This document shows positions 26,139 through 35,574 of a stretch of 64,000 nt of DNA, in pieces. The number at the start of each line of letters is the position of its first letter. The first letter of the stretch is position 1. A model generated the notes under the pieces. It worked only from the letters and a program-made list of their open reading frames with translations, was not told where the DNA came from and ran no database searches. The translations under genes and the position numbers were made by a program. Source of the stretch: Nitrospirales bacterium (GTDB taxonomy: Bacteria > Nitrospirota > Nitrospiria > Nitrospirales > UBA8639); NCBI GenBank assembly GCA_021604005.1, contig BQIV01000008.1:62001-126000 (forward strand), read 5' to 3'.

Positions 26139-26939
26139 TTAAATGCTACAGGACCCGTCATACTCTGTGAGTGTCGTAATCGATGGGTTGGGCCCACACA
26201 ATGGGCAATTTGGAGCTTTGGGACGCTTCACGTTTCTAAAAGTCATGTCGAGCGCATCATACAACAGGAGGCGAGTGGCAAGGGACTCGCCAAGACCAAG
26301 AATTTCCTTGATGGCTTCATTTGCTTGAAGGACACCAATCGTTCCTGCGAGCACGCCAAGCACGCCTGCTTCTTGGCAATTCGGAACCAGTCCTGCCGGC
26401 GGTGGCTCAGGATATAAGCAGCGATAGCACGGATAGCCTTCATGTGGCTTGATCGTTGCCAATTGTCCTTCAAAACGAAAGATACTTCCCGAGATGAGCG
26501 TCTTTTTTTCAAAGTAGCATGCATCATTGACGAGGAACCTTGTTGAAAAATTATCCGAGCCGTCAAGCACGATATCGTAACCTTGAATCAGTTTGGAAAT
26601 GGTTGCCGCGTTGACATGTTCGGTGTAGAGGTTTAGTTGGACGTCAGGATTCAACGCGGAAAGCATGGTCTGTCCCGACTCAACTTTCAATGTTCCGACC
26701 CGATCGGTCGTATGAAGAATTTGGCGCTGAAGATTTGAGAGGTCCACAACGTCGCCGTCGGCAAGTCCCAAGGTGCCAATCCCTGCGGCGACGAGATAGA
26801 GTGCCGCCGGGGAACCCAGGCCGCCTGCACCAATAACCAGCACTTTGGCCTGTCGAATTTTTTGTTGGCCTTTGCCGCCGACATTATTGAGGATGATATG
26901 CCGGCTATACCGTTGAACTTGTTCGTCGGTAAATTCCAC
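26139..26939 (-). CDS. moeB: ThiF/MoeB-type E1-like adenylyltransferase, copy 2
   Basis: 266 residues. The nucleotide loop is VIGAGGLGSPAALYL (near residue 35), followed by DVVDLSNLQRQILH. A zinc site is formed by CYRC and CPLC, and the catalytic Cys region is PNCQEAGVLG. It adenylates the C-terminal Gly of a sulfur carrier protein so that a thiocarboxylate can form. It lies beside the NIL and MoaD-like genes. The presence of a second, diverged copy at 28736 suggests each serves its own carrier. Confidence 0.9.
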   Translation of the reverse strand: MEFTDEQVQRYSRHIILNNVGGKGQQKIRQAKVLVIGAGGLGSPAALYLVAAGIGTLGLADGDVVDLSNLQRQILHTTDRVGTLKVESGQTMLSALNPDVQLNLYTEHVNAATISKLIQGYDIVLDGSDNFSTRFLVNDACYFEKKTLISGSIFRFEGQLATIKPHEGYPCYRCLYPEPPPAGLVPNCQEAGVLGVLAGTIGVLQANEAIKEILGLGESLATRLLLYDALDMTFRNVKRPKAPNCPLCGPNPSITTLTEYDGSCSI

Positions 26940-26950
26940 TAGTTTGATTC

Positions 26951-27190
26951 CTACTCTACGATGTTAAGTTCGATTGGATCAACGATGCAGCCTTTATCGC
27001 GAAGTCCTGATATGGCGTTGTCAATCTCATCGACTTCTCCGGTAAATTCGACATCAAGCCATCCGGTGGTTTCGCGGACATCGGCTCTCCGAATGCTGGT
27101 GATGACATTAAATTCCTGTCCAATTTCATACAGAATCGGATCGGGAATTTTTTCTTCTGGATATCGAATATGAAATCGCAATTTAGCCAT
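26951..27190 (-). CDS. NIL-domain protein
   Basis: A 79-residue stand-alone NIL domain (KLRFHIRYPEEKIPDPILYE, then a VITSIRRADVRETTGWLDVE block). NIL domains are ACT-like modules linked to methionine/sulfur metabolism and to anaerobic homocysteine synthesis in methanogens. Its ATG overlaps the stop of the MoaD-like gene (taATG), so the two are co-translated. Confidence 0.85.
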   Translation of the reverse strand: MAKLRFHIRYPEEKIPDPILYEIGQEFNVITSIRRADVRETTGWLDVEFTGEVDEIDNAISGLRDKGCIVDPIELNIVE

Positions 27191-27465
27191 TATCTCCCCC
27201 CTGCGATGGCGGGAATGATCGAAACCTCATCGGTGTCCTTGAGCGGTGTATTCTTTCCTTCAAGAAATCGTATGTCTTCTTCATTGAGATAAATATTTAA
27301 AAACCGTCGAATCTCACCGGTTTCATCACAAAGGCGTTCTTTAATACCAGGATACGACGTTTCTAAATGTTCAATCATTTCGGAAATGTTTGAGGCGGAA
27401 ACTTCGACTTCACTCTTTCCGCCGGTTTTTGGTCGAAGGGGTGTGGGAATGCGGACTTTGGTCAT
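27190..27465 (-). CDS. MoaD/ThiS-family sulfur carrier protein, C-terminus GGR
   Basis: A 91-residue ubiquitin-like protein ([49 protein letters not shown]). Functional carriers must end in Gly-Gly; this one ends Gly-Gly-Arg, so the Arg has to be removed first, presumably by the JAMM protease of the same operon. It overlaps threonine synthase upstream and the NIL gene downstream. The length and [11 protein letters not shown] motif resemble CysO-type carriers. Confidence 0.88.
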   Translation of the reverse strand: MTKVRIPTPLRPKTGGKSEVEVSASNISEMIEHLETSYPGIKERLCDETGEIRRFLNIYLNEEDIRFLEGKNTPLKDTDEVSIIPAIAGGR

Positions 27466-28700
27466 GCCGGCTCCTCTAATTCAAATTTCTTAGTAAAGTG
27501 GGATAAGCTGGGTTGGATGCGAATGGGTCGTCCGACAGAATCGATCACCGCTTCCTGTGTTTTCAAACCATTGCCGGTAATATAGGCAACGGTGACATCA
27601 TGCTTTTTGATGATACCCTGTTTGGCAAGTTTACGTAGGACTCCAATGGTGACCCCGCCAGCTGTTTCGGCAAAAATCCCTTCCGTTTGCGCTAAGAGTT
27701 TAATCCCTTCAACAACTTCATCATCGGTCACGGAATCCATGGCACCCTGGCTCTCTGAAACCGTTTTCAAAGCATAGTAGCCGTCGGCGGGGTTCCCAAT
27801 CGCCAGAGACTTGGCGATGGTGTCCGGCTTGACAGGCTTAAAGAAGTCTCGACCATTTTTATATGCCGTAGCAATTGGCGAACAGCCTTCAGCTTGTGCG
27901 CCATTGACTTTCGTGTTGACTTGGTCAAGTAACCCAAGTTTTTCAAATTCTTTGAGGCCTTTCCAGATTTTCGTCAACAGGGAACCTGAGGCCATGGGTA
28001 CCACAACTTGATCGGGTGCGCGCCATCCCAATTGTTCTGCCGTTTCAAACGCGAGAGTTTTTGAGCCTTCGGCGTAATACGGACGGACATTGATATTGAC
28101 GAATGCCCATCGGCGTTCTCCCGCTATTTCGCTGCACAAACGATTCACGTCGTCGTAGGTTCCTTCAATTTCGATGACATTGGGCCGATAAATTAAATTT
28201 CCAAGTACTTTGGCTGCTTCGAGGTCACCTGGGATAAAGACATAGCATTTCATGCCTGCAGATGAAGCATGGGCCGCGACCGAATTGGCTAAATTTCCGG
28301 TTGAGGCGCAGGCAACTGTTTCAAACCCCAGTTCGCGTGCACGGGTTAACGCAATCGCGACAACGCGATCTTTAAAAGAAAGGGTTGGATGATTCACACA
28401 ATCGTTTTTGATGTACAGCTCATCAATCCCAAGATAGGCTCCAAGGTTATGCGCTCTGACAAGGGGCGTGAATCCCGCGTATTTCCCAACCGTGGGCTGA
28501 CCCTCGACAGGCAATAAGTCAATGTAGCGCCAGAGGCTTTTCGGTCCGGCTTCGATCTTTTCTCGCGAGATGGTCGTCTTAATTTCATCGTAATCATATT
28601 TGACTTCCAAGGGACCGAAGCAGAGTTCACAGACATGGATGTCCTTGGTGGGATATTCTTTGCCGCATTCGCGGCAAACAAGAGATTTCATTTTAGCCAT
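27462..28700 (-). CDS. thrC: Threonine synthase (PLP)
   Basis: 412 residues with an N-terminal zinc ribbon (Cys9, Cys12, Cys24, Cys27) and a fold-type II PLP domain; the PLP lysine is Lys110 in LSFKDR, and the phosphate loop is [11 protein letters not shown]. It converts O-phosphohomoserine to threonine. Location between two E1 genes and overlapping the carrier gene raises the alternative that a homologue here uses thiocarboxylate to make homocysteine from O-phosphohomoserine; that is a guess from context. Confidence 0.9.
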   Translation of the reverse strand: MAKMKSLVCRECGKEYPTKDIHVCELCFGPLEVKYDYDEIKTTISREKIEAGPKSLWRYIDLLPVEGQPTVGKYAGFTPLVRAHNLGAYLGIDELYIKNDCVNHPTLSFKDRVVAIALTRARELGFETVACASTGNLANSVAAHASSAGMKCYVFIPGDLEAAKVLGNLIYRPNVIEIEGTYDDVNRLCSEIAGERRWAFVNINVRPYYAEGSKTLAFETAEQLGWRAPDQVVVPMASGSLLTKIWKGLKEFEKLGLLDQVNTKVNGAQAEGCSPIATAYKNGRDFFKPVKPDTIAKSLAIGNPADGYYALKTVSESQGAMDSVTDDEVVEGIKLLAQTEGIFAETAGGVTIGVLRKLAKQGIIKKHDVTVAYITGNGLKTQEAVIDSVGRPIRIQPSLSHFTKKFELEEPA

Positions 28701-28735
28701 ATGTCTATCCTCCCACTAAAGGGATGTAGGTAATG

Positions 28736-29563
28736 TTACGAGACGCTGAGGCCAGCAGGGGGTTGTAGTTGACAGGCTTCTTGCTCGTAGTCGATTAATT
28801 CTGTGATCGTCGCGTGGTCTCCGCAGAGCTGACATTTGGGATTTCGTTTGGTGCGAATTTCCCTGAAATTGGTTGTCTGTGCATTGAAGTCCAGAATTCG
28901 ATTGGTCAACGGCTCTCCAATGCCCAAGATAAGTTTCAAGGCCTCCGTCGCTTGCGTCATCCCGATGATTCCAGCGACGACACCAATGATGCCTGCTTCC
29001 TGACAGGTTGCCACGAGTCCAGGTGCTGGTGGTTCTTTGAATATGCACCGGAAGCAGGCGGACTGATCGGGAATAATGGTGAACACCCGACCGTCGAATC
29101 GAAGAATCCCGCCATGAACCAGTGGCTTCTTCGCAAAGTAACAGGCATCGTTTATGAGAAATTTTGCAGGAAAGTTATCGACTCCATCGAGGACGACATC
29201 ATACTGACTAATGAGCTCCAAGGCATTGTGTGACGTGAGTCGCTCTTCATACGCCTTGACGGTCACATCAGGGTTTAATGCCTGAATTTTTTCTTTCGCA
29301 GAGGCAACCTTAGGGCGGCGTACGTCAGCGGTATGATGCAATATTTGACGTTGCAGATTTGAGAGGTCGACCACATCGCTATCAATGACTCCAATTGTCC
29401 CAACGCCTGCGGCCGCGAGATACAAGGCAGCCGGTGAGCCAAGCCCTCCGGCTCCAACAATAAAGACGCTGGCCTTGGCCAGTTTTTTTTGTCCCTTTCC
29501 CCCAACTTCCGGAAGGAGAATATGGCGACTATATCGATTGATTTGTTCTTCAGAAAAATTCAT
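28736..29563 (-). CDS. moeB: ThiF/MoeB-type E1-like adenylyltransferase, copy 1
   Basis: 275 residues, close paralogue of the enzyme at 26139. It has VGAGGLGSPAALYLA, DVVDLSNLQRQIL, zinc Cys pairs (CFRC, CQLC) and the active-site region ATCQEAGIIG. It probably activates the GGGQ-ending carrier at 30566 and lies downstream of cysteine synthase in the same operon. 35 nt separate its stop-side neighbour thrC. Confidence 0.9.
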   Translation of the reverse strand: MNFSEEQINRYSRHILLPEVGGKGQKKLAKASVFIVGAGGLGSPAALYLAAAGVGTIGVIDSDVVDLSNLQRQILHHTADVRRPKVASAKEKIQALNPDVTVKAYEERLTSHNALELISQYDVVLDGVDNFPAKFLINDACYFAKKPLVHGGILRFDGRVFTIIPDQSACFRCIFKEPPAPGLVATCQEAGIIGVVAGIIGMTQATEALKLILGIGEPLTNRILDFNAQTTNFREIRTKRNPKCQLCGDHATITELIDYEQEACQLQPPAGLSVS

Positions 29564-29639
29564 ACGCTGACTCGACTATCCTTCGTAGGGCATTTCCTGC
29601 ATGCCGATTGTCACGGACATGCAGTCGTGATGCTGTCTC

Positions 29640-30569
29640 TCAGATATTAAAGTATTTTTCCATGCTCAAGTATCGTTCACCTGTATCGCATAGCACGGTG
29701 ACGACCTGTTGGTCTGATGACATTTGCGCGGCAATTTTTTGCGCGGCAAAGACATTGGCTCCGGCTGAGATACCGACCAAGAGCCCTTCCTTTTTGGCCA
29801 ATTGTTTCGTGTATTGGTAGGCTTCTTCATCGGTCACCGTGATAACGTCATCCACGATCGTGCGATTGAGGACTTTGGGGACAAATCCGGCACCAATGCC
29901 TTGAATTCTATGTGGGCCAGGTTCCCCGCCCGATAGGACTGGCGAACCTGCTGGTTCCACCGCAATAATCTTGACAGAGGGGTTCCGTTCCTTAAACACT
30001 TCTCCGCATCCTGTAATGGTTCCCCCCGTGCCGACGGCGGCAACGAATGCGTCGATTTTGCCATTGAGTGCATCCCAAATTTCAGGGGCCGTTGTCTTTT
30101 TGTGTATGGCTGGATTCGATAAATTTGAAAACTGGTCAGGCATAAAATATTCAGGGTTTTGCGCTAAAATGCTTTCAGCCTCTTTAATAGACCCACGCAT
30201 GCCTTCACGTGCTGGCGTTAAGACGAGTTGGGCGCCGTACGAGGATAAGAGGCTGGCGCGTTCAAGACTCATCCCTTCCGGCATGACCAGAATTAATTTA
30301 TACCCACGAACCGCTGCGACTAATGCTAAGCCGATTCCCGTATTGCCACTCGTGGGTTCGACAATTGTTCCTCCGGGTTTGAGTCGGCCTTGACTTTCCG
30401 CCTCATTGATCATGTTGAGGCAGATTCGGTCTTTGACGCTTCCGCCAGGATTGTAAAATTCCGCCTTTCCATAAATCGTAGCGCCACCAGGAGGAGATAG
30501 CCGATGTAAGCGTACCAGCGGAGTTGAGCCAATACCCTCGGTAATGTGTGTCAGTGTGGAGGTGTTCAC
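29640..30569 (-). CDS. Cysteine synthase (CysK/CysM family)
   Basis: 309 residues of fold-type II PLP enzyme. Lys46 in GGSVKDR is the Schiff-base lysine, the substrate loop is PTSGNTGIG (72-80), and VGTGGTITG binds the phosphate. Its GTG start overlaps the TGA of the ThiS-like gene. That coupling suggests sulfur is delivered as a protein thiocarboxylate, as with CysM/CysO in Mycobacterium, rather than as free sulfide only. Whether O-acetylserine or O-phosphoserine is used is not evident. Confidence 0.92.
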   Translation of the reverse strand: MNTSTLTHITEGIGSTPLVRLHRLSPPGGATIYGKAEFYNPGGSVKDRICLNMINEAESQGRLKPGGTIVEPTSGNTGIGLALVAAVRGYKLILVMPEGMSLERASLLSSYGAQLVLTPAREGMRGSIKEAESILAQNPEYFMPDQFSNLSNPAIHKKTTAPEIWDALNGKIDAFVAAVGTGGTITGCGEVFKERNPSVKIIAVEPAGSPVLSGGEPGPHRIQGIGAGFVPKVLNRTIVDDVITVTDEEAYQYTKQLAKKEGLLVGISAGANVFAAQKIAAQMSSDQQVVTVLCDTGERYLSMEKYFNI

Positions 30570-30766
30570 TGACCGCCACCCATGTAAAAAAGGAACTCCA
30601 ATTTGTCTCCATCTTTCACGGTTGTTGTCGGCATGTGTTCCCTTTCAACGACTTCGGTATTTAACTCAACAGCCACGAGTTGTGGATCAATATCCTTCAT
30701 TTTCAGGACATCAGAAACTGTACGTGCTTCGATTGTTTCAGCTTTACCATTTATGCTGATTTGCAT
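30566..30766 (-). CDS. thiS: ThiS-family sulfur carrier protein, C-terminus GGGQ
   Basis: About 66 residues from Met at 30766 (MQISINGKAETI; 30778 is an alternative). The ubiquitin-like core includes VAVELNTEVVERE and DKLEFLFYMGGGQ. As with the other carrier, one residue (Gln) follows the Gly-Gly, so trimming is needed before adenylation. It is the first gene of the eight-gene minus-strand operon. Confidence 0.85.
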   Translation of the reverse strand: MQISINGKAETIEARTVSDVLKMKDIDPQLVAVELNTEVVEREHMPTTTVKDGDKLEFLFYMGGGQ

Positions 30767-30778
30767 TGAAAACTCCAT

Positions 30779-31156
30779 ACTTTTTCGACTGATAACCTAA
30801 TCAAAAAAACGTAACAGACTTCCGTATAACCAGTCAAGAAAATGGCCGGCATGTCACATTCTTCGCGTCATTCATGTGTCTCAAGACCTATTCATTTAAT
30901 TTTCTCGAGAGATCTTCCGATCTCTACGATGTAGGAATATCTCAATCATGCAATGGCAAGTCACCCCATTTTTTTGCTCATACACACACAATAACGCCGA
31001 CCCCTGAAACAGGTGTTTGTTTCTGAGATTGGAATGAGAATGCAAAGGTGCCCAATGTAGGTTTCTGCTGTGTGTAACGTTGTGAGTACGAAGCTCGTGT
31101 GAACGTGATTGATTAACGTAGATTTGTGCGCACAAAGCGTGAAAGAACACAATACC
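30779..31156. other. Divergent intergenic region
   Basis: 378 bp between the sulfur-carrier operon and a glycosyltransferase. No riboswitch (for example SAM or T-box type) or repeat is recognised. It should hold both promoters. Confidence 0.4.
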
Positions 31157-32257
31157 ATGAGAGTCTGCCTCATCTGTGTGGAATTTTTTGGCTGGGGAAA
31201 ATATGGAGGGTTTGGGCGGGCCGCACGGCTTATCGGACGGGAGCTGGTGAATCGAGGCGTAGAGGTGTTTGCTGTCGTTCCTAGGCGGCAAGATCAAAAG
31301 CCTCGAGAAGAGGTCGATGGTATCCACGTATTAAGTTTTTCACCACTGCATCCCTGGTCGTCACGATCGCTGTATGCGCAGTGCGATGCTGATGTGTATC
31401 ATTCCTGTGAACCGTCCTTCGGCACGTATTTGGCTATGAAAGCCATGCCACAGAAAAAACATGTGGTGACCATGCGAGATACACGAGATCATGTTGATTG
31501 GAAAATGGAATATGCCCTTCCATCAATTGGAAAGCTGCAAGTGTTGTCCAATTATCTCTATGAAGATAATCCGCTTGTGCGAAAAGCTGTACAAAAGGCC
31601 CATGGCGTGTATTGTGCCGCTCACTTATTAATCCCGAAAGTGAAAGAGAAGTATACGCTCTTGGAAGACCCCTCTGTTCTTCCAACGCCTGTGGTGATAC
31701 CGCAGACAGTTCAAAAAGCTGACAAGCCTACGGTGTGTTTCATGGGTCGCTGGGATCGAAGAAAACGGCCAGAGCTATTTCTGCAATTAGCCGAGTCATT
31801 TCCCGATGTGCAGTTTATCGCGGTTGGCAGTTCACGGGATCGGCAGTGGGATGCACATCTCAGAAAGACGTTTGCGCATGTACCAAATTTAGACATGCCT
31901 GGTTTTGTGGATCAGTTTGATTCCACCGTGCATTCACGAATTCTTGAACACAGTTGGATTCTGGTCAATACCGCGACTCGGGAAGGATTGCCGAACTCGT
32001 TTTTAGAAGCGGCCGCTCATGGTTGCGCTATTTTGAGTGCCGTCAACCCGGATGGGTTTGCATCCGACTTCGGCTATCATGTCACAGATGGCCGTTTTGA
32101 TAAGGGTCTGAAGTATTTACTTGAACATCGTCGTTGGGAAGAACGTGGTATCCTTGGCCGGGTGTATGTCCAAAAGAATTTTGAACTCAACCATGCTATC
32201 TCTCTGCACCTTGCACTCTATGAACGGCTTCTCAACGAAGTTGTCACGGCCGGATAG
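31157..32257 (+). CDS. GT4-family glycosyltransferase
   Basis: About 366 residues of GT-B fold. The Gly-rich acceptor-side motif (FFGWGKYGGFGRAARLIGRE) is at the N-terminus. The C-terminal half has FMGRWDRRKRPELFLQLAE and the E-x7-E motif region (TREGLPNSFLEAAAHGCAIL) that binds the sugar nucleotide. Cytosolic. Start at 31157 gives MRVCLICVEFFG, the usual first strand. Target glycan unknown. Confidence 0.83.
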   Translation: MRVCLICVEFFGWGKYGGFGRAARLIGRELVNRGVEVFAVVPRRQDQKPREEVDGIHVLSFSPLHPWSSRSLYAQCDADVYHSCEPSFGTYLAMKAMPQKKHVVTMRDTRDHVDWKMEYALPSIGKLQVLSNYLYEDNPLVRKAVQKAHGVYCAAHLLIPKVKEKYTLLEDPSVLPTPVVIPQTVQKADKPTVCFMGRWDRRKRPELFLQLAESFPDVQFIAVGSSRDRQWDAHLRKTFAHVPNLDMPGFVDQFDSTVHSRILEHSWILVNTATREGLPNSFLEAAAHGCAILSAVNPDGFASDFGYHVTDGRFDKGLKYLLEHRRWEERGILGRVYVQKNFELNHAISLHLALYERLLNEVVTAG

Positions 32258-32303
32258 TTTTCCGGAACGTCATTGCAAAACTAATGATCAGCGAAAGCGT
32301 GTT

Positions 32304-33050
32304 TCATCCTCTGTTGCCCGAGGATGTCACTAGCAACGGAACGATATCTCTCGCACGGCCTTGGAAGGAGACATCGACAAGATCGGAATTGGGGGTGGGG
32401 TCTAGATTCAATTCGACGACAAAGGCACCATGCTCTTTGGCGATTGGCGCGAATGAGGCGGCTGGATAGACGACGCCGGATGTGCCGATGATGAGCAAGA
32501 GTTCACAGTTTTGCAAGGCGCTGAAACTAGCATCAAGATCTTCCCGGGCCAATGATTCCCCAAACCAGACGATATGAGGACGCAAAAGGCCTTGGCAACT
32601 CGTGCAGCTTGGGAGAATGTCAATCGGAACGTCATGATTCGATTCAACCATTCCGCAATTTGTGCAACGGACCTTCCAGATGTTGCCGTGAATCTCCGAC
32701 ACCTGTGTCGAACCGGCGGTACGATGAAGACCATCGACGTTTTGCGTGATCAGCCAGAAGTCAGCTATTCGTTTCTCAAGTTCAACTAATGCCTCATGCG
32801 CGGCATTCGGTGTCTTGGTGCTCAATAATTCTCGACGCCAGTCATACCATTCCCAAACTAACCTGGGGTCTCGTTCAAAGGCATCAGGCGATGCAAGTTC
32901 CTCTGGCCGAAAATTCTTCCAAAGACCATCAGCTCCTCGAAACGTGGGCACTCCACTGTCCGCTGAGATACCTGCGCCAGTGAGAACCGTCACCGAGCGA
33001 GCTTGGGTAATCCGTTCCTTAATGTCAGTTATGGTCGGTTTGTGTCCCAT
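32304..33050 (-). CDS. cobB: Sirtuin (CobB-type NAD-dependent deacylase)
   Basis: 248 residues. GAGISADSGVPTFRG binds NAD, TQNVDGLH and catalytic His (EIHGNIW) follow, and two Cys pairs (CTNC, CTSC) bind zinc. The Tyr-x-x-Arg pair in WEWYDWRRE marks class III sirtuins, which favour succinyl- or malonyl-lysine. Single-gene unit, convergent with the glycosyltransferase. Confidence 0.93.
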   Translation of the reverse strand: MGHKPTITDIKERITQARSVTVLTGAGISADSGVPTFRGADGLWKNFRPEELASPDAFERDPRLVWEWYDWRRELLSTKTPNAAHEALVELEKRIADFWLITQNVDGLHRTAGSTQVSEIHGNIWKVRCTNCGMVESNHDVPIDILPSCTSCQGLLRPHIVWFGESLAREDLDASFSALQNCELLLIIGTSGVVYPAASFAPIAKEHGAFVVELNLDPTPNSDLVDVSFQGRARDIVPLLVTSSGNRG

Positions 33051-33114
33051 GTTCCTGATTGGGTCTACCCTAACAAAAGGACGAAAGGTTTCCTAGGTCA
33101 TTCATTATGAGAGC

Positions 33115-33538
33115 CTAGAGTTCCTCTTGCTCCATCAGACGTGCCAGTGCCTGTTGAGCGGTTATAATCGGAATGCCATGAATCGTTCGAAGCGTAAGGA
33201 GATCGGCCTTGTCTCCACTGGCCAGACCTTCGACCCGGCTAGCTACCGCAGTGGCGAGAATCACATTGTCAGTGGAATCATAGGCAAAGTAATGGTTGGA
33301 AGGTTCGACACGATGACGGCCAGGGCCCCAAGATTGCCCGTAAGTCGGCTGCGTGATCTGCAGGAATTCTAGTCTGAAGTTTGTTATGGGCGAGGACACG
33401 GGTCAGTTCATCGACTTGCGCCTGTGAAGCGGCCAGTTCATAACAGCCTTCCAACCACCGTTGGAGCAACTGTACAGGCGATGCGGTCTGGGACAGGAGC
33501 TCAGAAACCAGAATGTTGGTATTAAGAACGAGTCGCAC
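33115..33538 (-). pseudogene. PIN-domain toxin (VapC-like), frameshifted
   Basis: The 5' part reads MRLVLNTNILVSELLSQ and HAADLRAILG. The remainder continues in another frame as RHRVEPSNHYFAYDSTDNVI with a GDKADLLTL motif. Removing one G from a GGGG run (minus strand, near 33330) gives a continuous PIN domain of about 140 residues. So a one-base insertion has inactivated the toxin, or there is a sequencing indel. Its antitoxin gene upstream is intact, the usual direction of decay in toxin-antitoxin pairs. Confidence 0.78.
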
Positions 33539-33764
33539 GAACCCACGTTACCGCCTCTTGGGCTAATTGCTTAGCGTCTTGCTCACTCAAATCCGCATTG
33601 CAGGCCTGCAGATCCCAAATAGTCGGGCGCAGAATTTCCCGGCGCATCGCCTCGGTGGCGAACTTGGACAGATCTCTTTTCTTGCCACCCTTCCGAGCCA
33701 AGAACGAGTGGACTGCTCGATCTGTTTCGTTGGGAATACTGAGCGTCCAGCGTGTCATCCTCAC
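33522..33764 (-). CDS. VapB-like antitoxin (ribbon-helix-helix type)
   Basis: 80 residues. The N-terminus (WTLSIPNETDRAVHSFLARK) resembles a ribbon-helix-helix DNA-binding domain, and the C-terminal half (LSEQDAKQLAQEAVTWVRAT) would contact the toxin. It overlaps the PIN gene by 17 nt. Only this member of the pair is intact. Confidence 0.65.
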   Translation of the reverse strand: MRMTRWTLSIPNETDRAVHSFLARKGGKKRDLSKFATEAMRREILRPTIWDLQACNADLSEQDAKQLAQEAVTWVRATRS

Positions 33765-33831
33765 TTCAACATTCTACGTTTATATACTTATGCGTACATC
33801 CTACTATGTCCAAACTATTTTCGCACAGTTA

Positions 33832-34115
33832 AGACTCTAAAGACCGCATGTGTTGACATTTTTAATGAAACGGTTCACGATCTTTATCTAACCAAGGCCG
33901 GTCCGGGAGGGATTCGGCATGGAATCAGTTGTTCGACAAAAAAGAATCTCGAAAAAGCCCTTGGGATCGTATGTGCCCCAAGGGCTTTTGTGTTTTGTGG
34001 CTCCTTGTAGGATTTGCCACTGTGTGGGGGAAGCCACCTTATTATTAGTGCCGAAGACATAGAGTGAGAATGAGGCGAAAAAAGGAGAGAATTTCTAATG
34101 AATTTGATGGCGAAA
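33832..34115 (+). repeat. Module repeat R1, copy a
   Basis: About 280 bp similar to 45346-45622 in the same orientation. The conserved core runs from TTGACATTTTTAA through AAGGCCGGTCCGGGAGGGAT and GATTCGGCATGG to a strong terminator. Similarity fades in the GA-rich tail. Conservation around the hairpin and a TTGACA-like box suggest a transcribed small RNA or leader, but this is unproven. Each copy opens one module of the dockerin/PEP-CTERM region. Confidence 0.75.
33954..33996 (+). terminator. Intrinsic terminator in R1a
   Basis: GCCCTTGGG (33957-33965) pairs with CCCAAGGGC (33977-33985), with AAAA before and TTTTGTGTTTT after. Confidence 0.88.
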
Positions 34116-34302
34116 AGTTAGGGGCCCAGTGAGCGTGTTCTTATGGGTCTTCATTAACGATAACTGTGGATCTCCTTTCACATTCGTCGCTCGACTTTCT
34201 CTCCTTAAAGTGTAAAGCAACAAATGGCGTGTTCTTGATGAAGGGATCAGGTCAGTGTCTCAAGACGACCGCATCTTCTAATAGTCAGTTTTGGAATGTT
34301 GG

Positions 34303-35574
34303 ATGCTAACCCTTCGAAACACGAGCAGTTTTCTCTGGGATCATTTCCTGAATGATTCGGCGGGCACGACTATTGTCTTACCATCTTCACGTGGGGAACC
34401 TAAGCACGGCATTAGCCCACGCGATGCGTGTGCTATGGCAGAAATTTACGCCCGGCTTCAACACATCACGAATCTTGATGTGCGCACGCCCGAACTACTA
34501 GGTCGTGACATTAAAAGAAACCTCATTCTTTTGGGTGGACCAAAAGCTAACCCTGTGACCAAGGAGTTTTACGCCGCCCACAAGAAAGAGTTAACCTTTA
34601 GGCTCGACGACGGTGTGATCTATGATGGAGAACAACACGTCATCGTCATCCCTGGTTACATTCAAGAAGCCACACATAGCATAGAACATCTCGTCGTTGA
34701 TTATGGCCTCGTTCTCTATGCGGACAATCCATTTGGTTCCTCCACAAAGGTGTTGCATCTCGCCGGCATTAGGGGTTGTGGGACTTTGGCCGCGGCGTTA
34801 GCGGTCACAGATGACACGTCTCTTCACATAATCGAGCAATGGCTCACCACGTGGCATGCCGGGGGTTGCGAACATTCCTTTATGGAAATCTTGGTAAAGA
34901 TCAGAGCAAGGCAAGGGACAGTCGTTCGTGGGACGTTGAGCATCGAAAAACTCATCGTGAATCACTCTCCGAAGCAGTGGAGTTGGGCATCAACCAACCA
35001 CCAAGAGCTCCAGCCTGTCACACCCCATCAGCTCTCCATCACTCTGAATGGGAGTGGCAAGAAGGAGAGTTCTGTAGAAGCTATTACGATTAACGGCCAG
35101 GAGTTGAATTGTGCAAGAAGTCCTGATCGACGAAGGCTTCTGTATGCGTTAGCAAAACACTCGAAAGAGGATTTTCTTGCTGCGCGATCCGAAACCAATG
35201 GGTGGATCATGCCCAGCGCCTTGGCGAAAGAAATGTGGAACATCAACGCTGAGACTGGCGCCTTAGAACTCTCTCCAGATCTCCGGAGAGTGGTGGCAGA
35301 TTCAATCATTACCTGGGCCCGGCACCTTTCCAAAAAGGGGCAACTCAAACTCGATAAAAAAATCTGCCTTGACCATCACTATGTGAACAATAACATTTTA
35401 GTCTTTGACCACGATCTGAAAAAACGGATCACCGATCTCGTGTACATGATCAATCACGATGCGAAGGCTACATTTGGCAACGACTTTCACCTCATCGAAG
35501 CACAGCATGGCTGTGGTTATCGGCTAAACGTTCACCCAGCCCTTATCTCCTTCACTAATCCCGGGCATAAATGA
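34303..35574 (+). CDS. Large protein with C-terminal winged-helix-like region, possible regulator
   Basis: About 423 residues, no signal peptide. The N-terminal half has a Rossmann-like alternation with NLILLGGPKANPVTKEFY and YGLVLYADNPFG and a Gly-rich AGIRGCGTLAAALAV stretch. The last 90 residues (KRITDLVYMINHDAKATFGN; HGCGYRLN) resemble an OmpR-type winged helix. I suggest a transcription regulator or sensor for the module, with low certainty. A decayed copy of its 3' end lies at 50495-50580. ATG 34303 is chosen over TTG 34291; no good ribosome binding site. Confidence 0.55.
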   Translation: MLTLRNTSSFLWDHFLNDSAGTTIVLPSSRGEPKHGISPRDACAMAEIYARLQHITNLDVRTPELLGRDIKRNLILLGGPKANPVTKEFYAAHKKELTFRLDDGVIYDGEQHVIVIPGYIQEATHSIEHLVVDYGLVLYADNPFGSSTKVLHLAGIRGCGTLAAALAVTDDTSLHIIEQWLTTWHAGGCEHSFMEILVKIRARQGTVVRGTLSIEKLIVNHSPKQWSWASTNHQELQPVTPHQLSITLNGSGKKESSVEAITINGQELNCARSPDRRRLLYALAKHSKEDFLAARSETNGWIMPSALAKEMWNINAETGALELSPDLRRVVADSIITWARHLSKKGQLKLDKKICLDHHYVNNNILVFDHDLKKRITDLVYMINHDAKATFGNDFHLIEAQHGCGYRLNVHPALISFTNPGHK

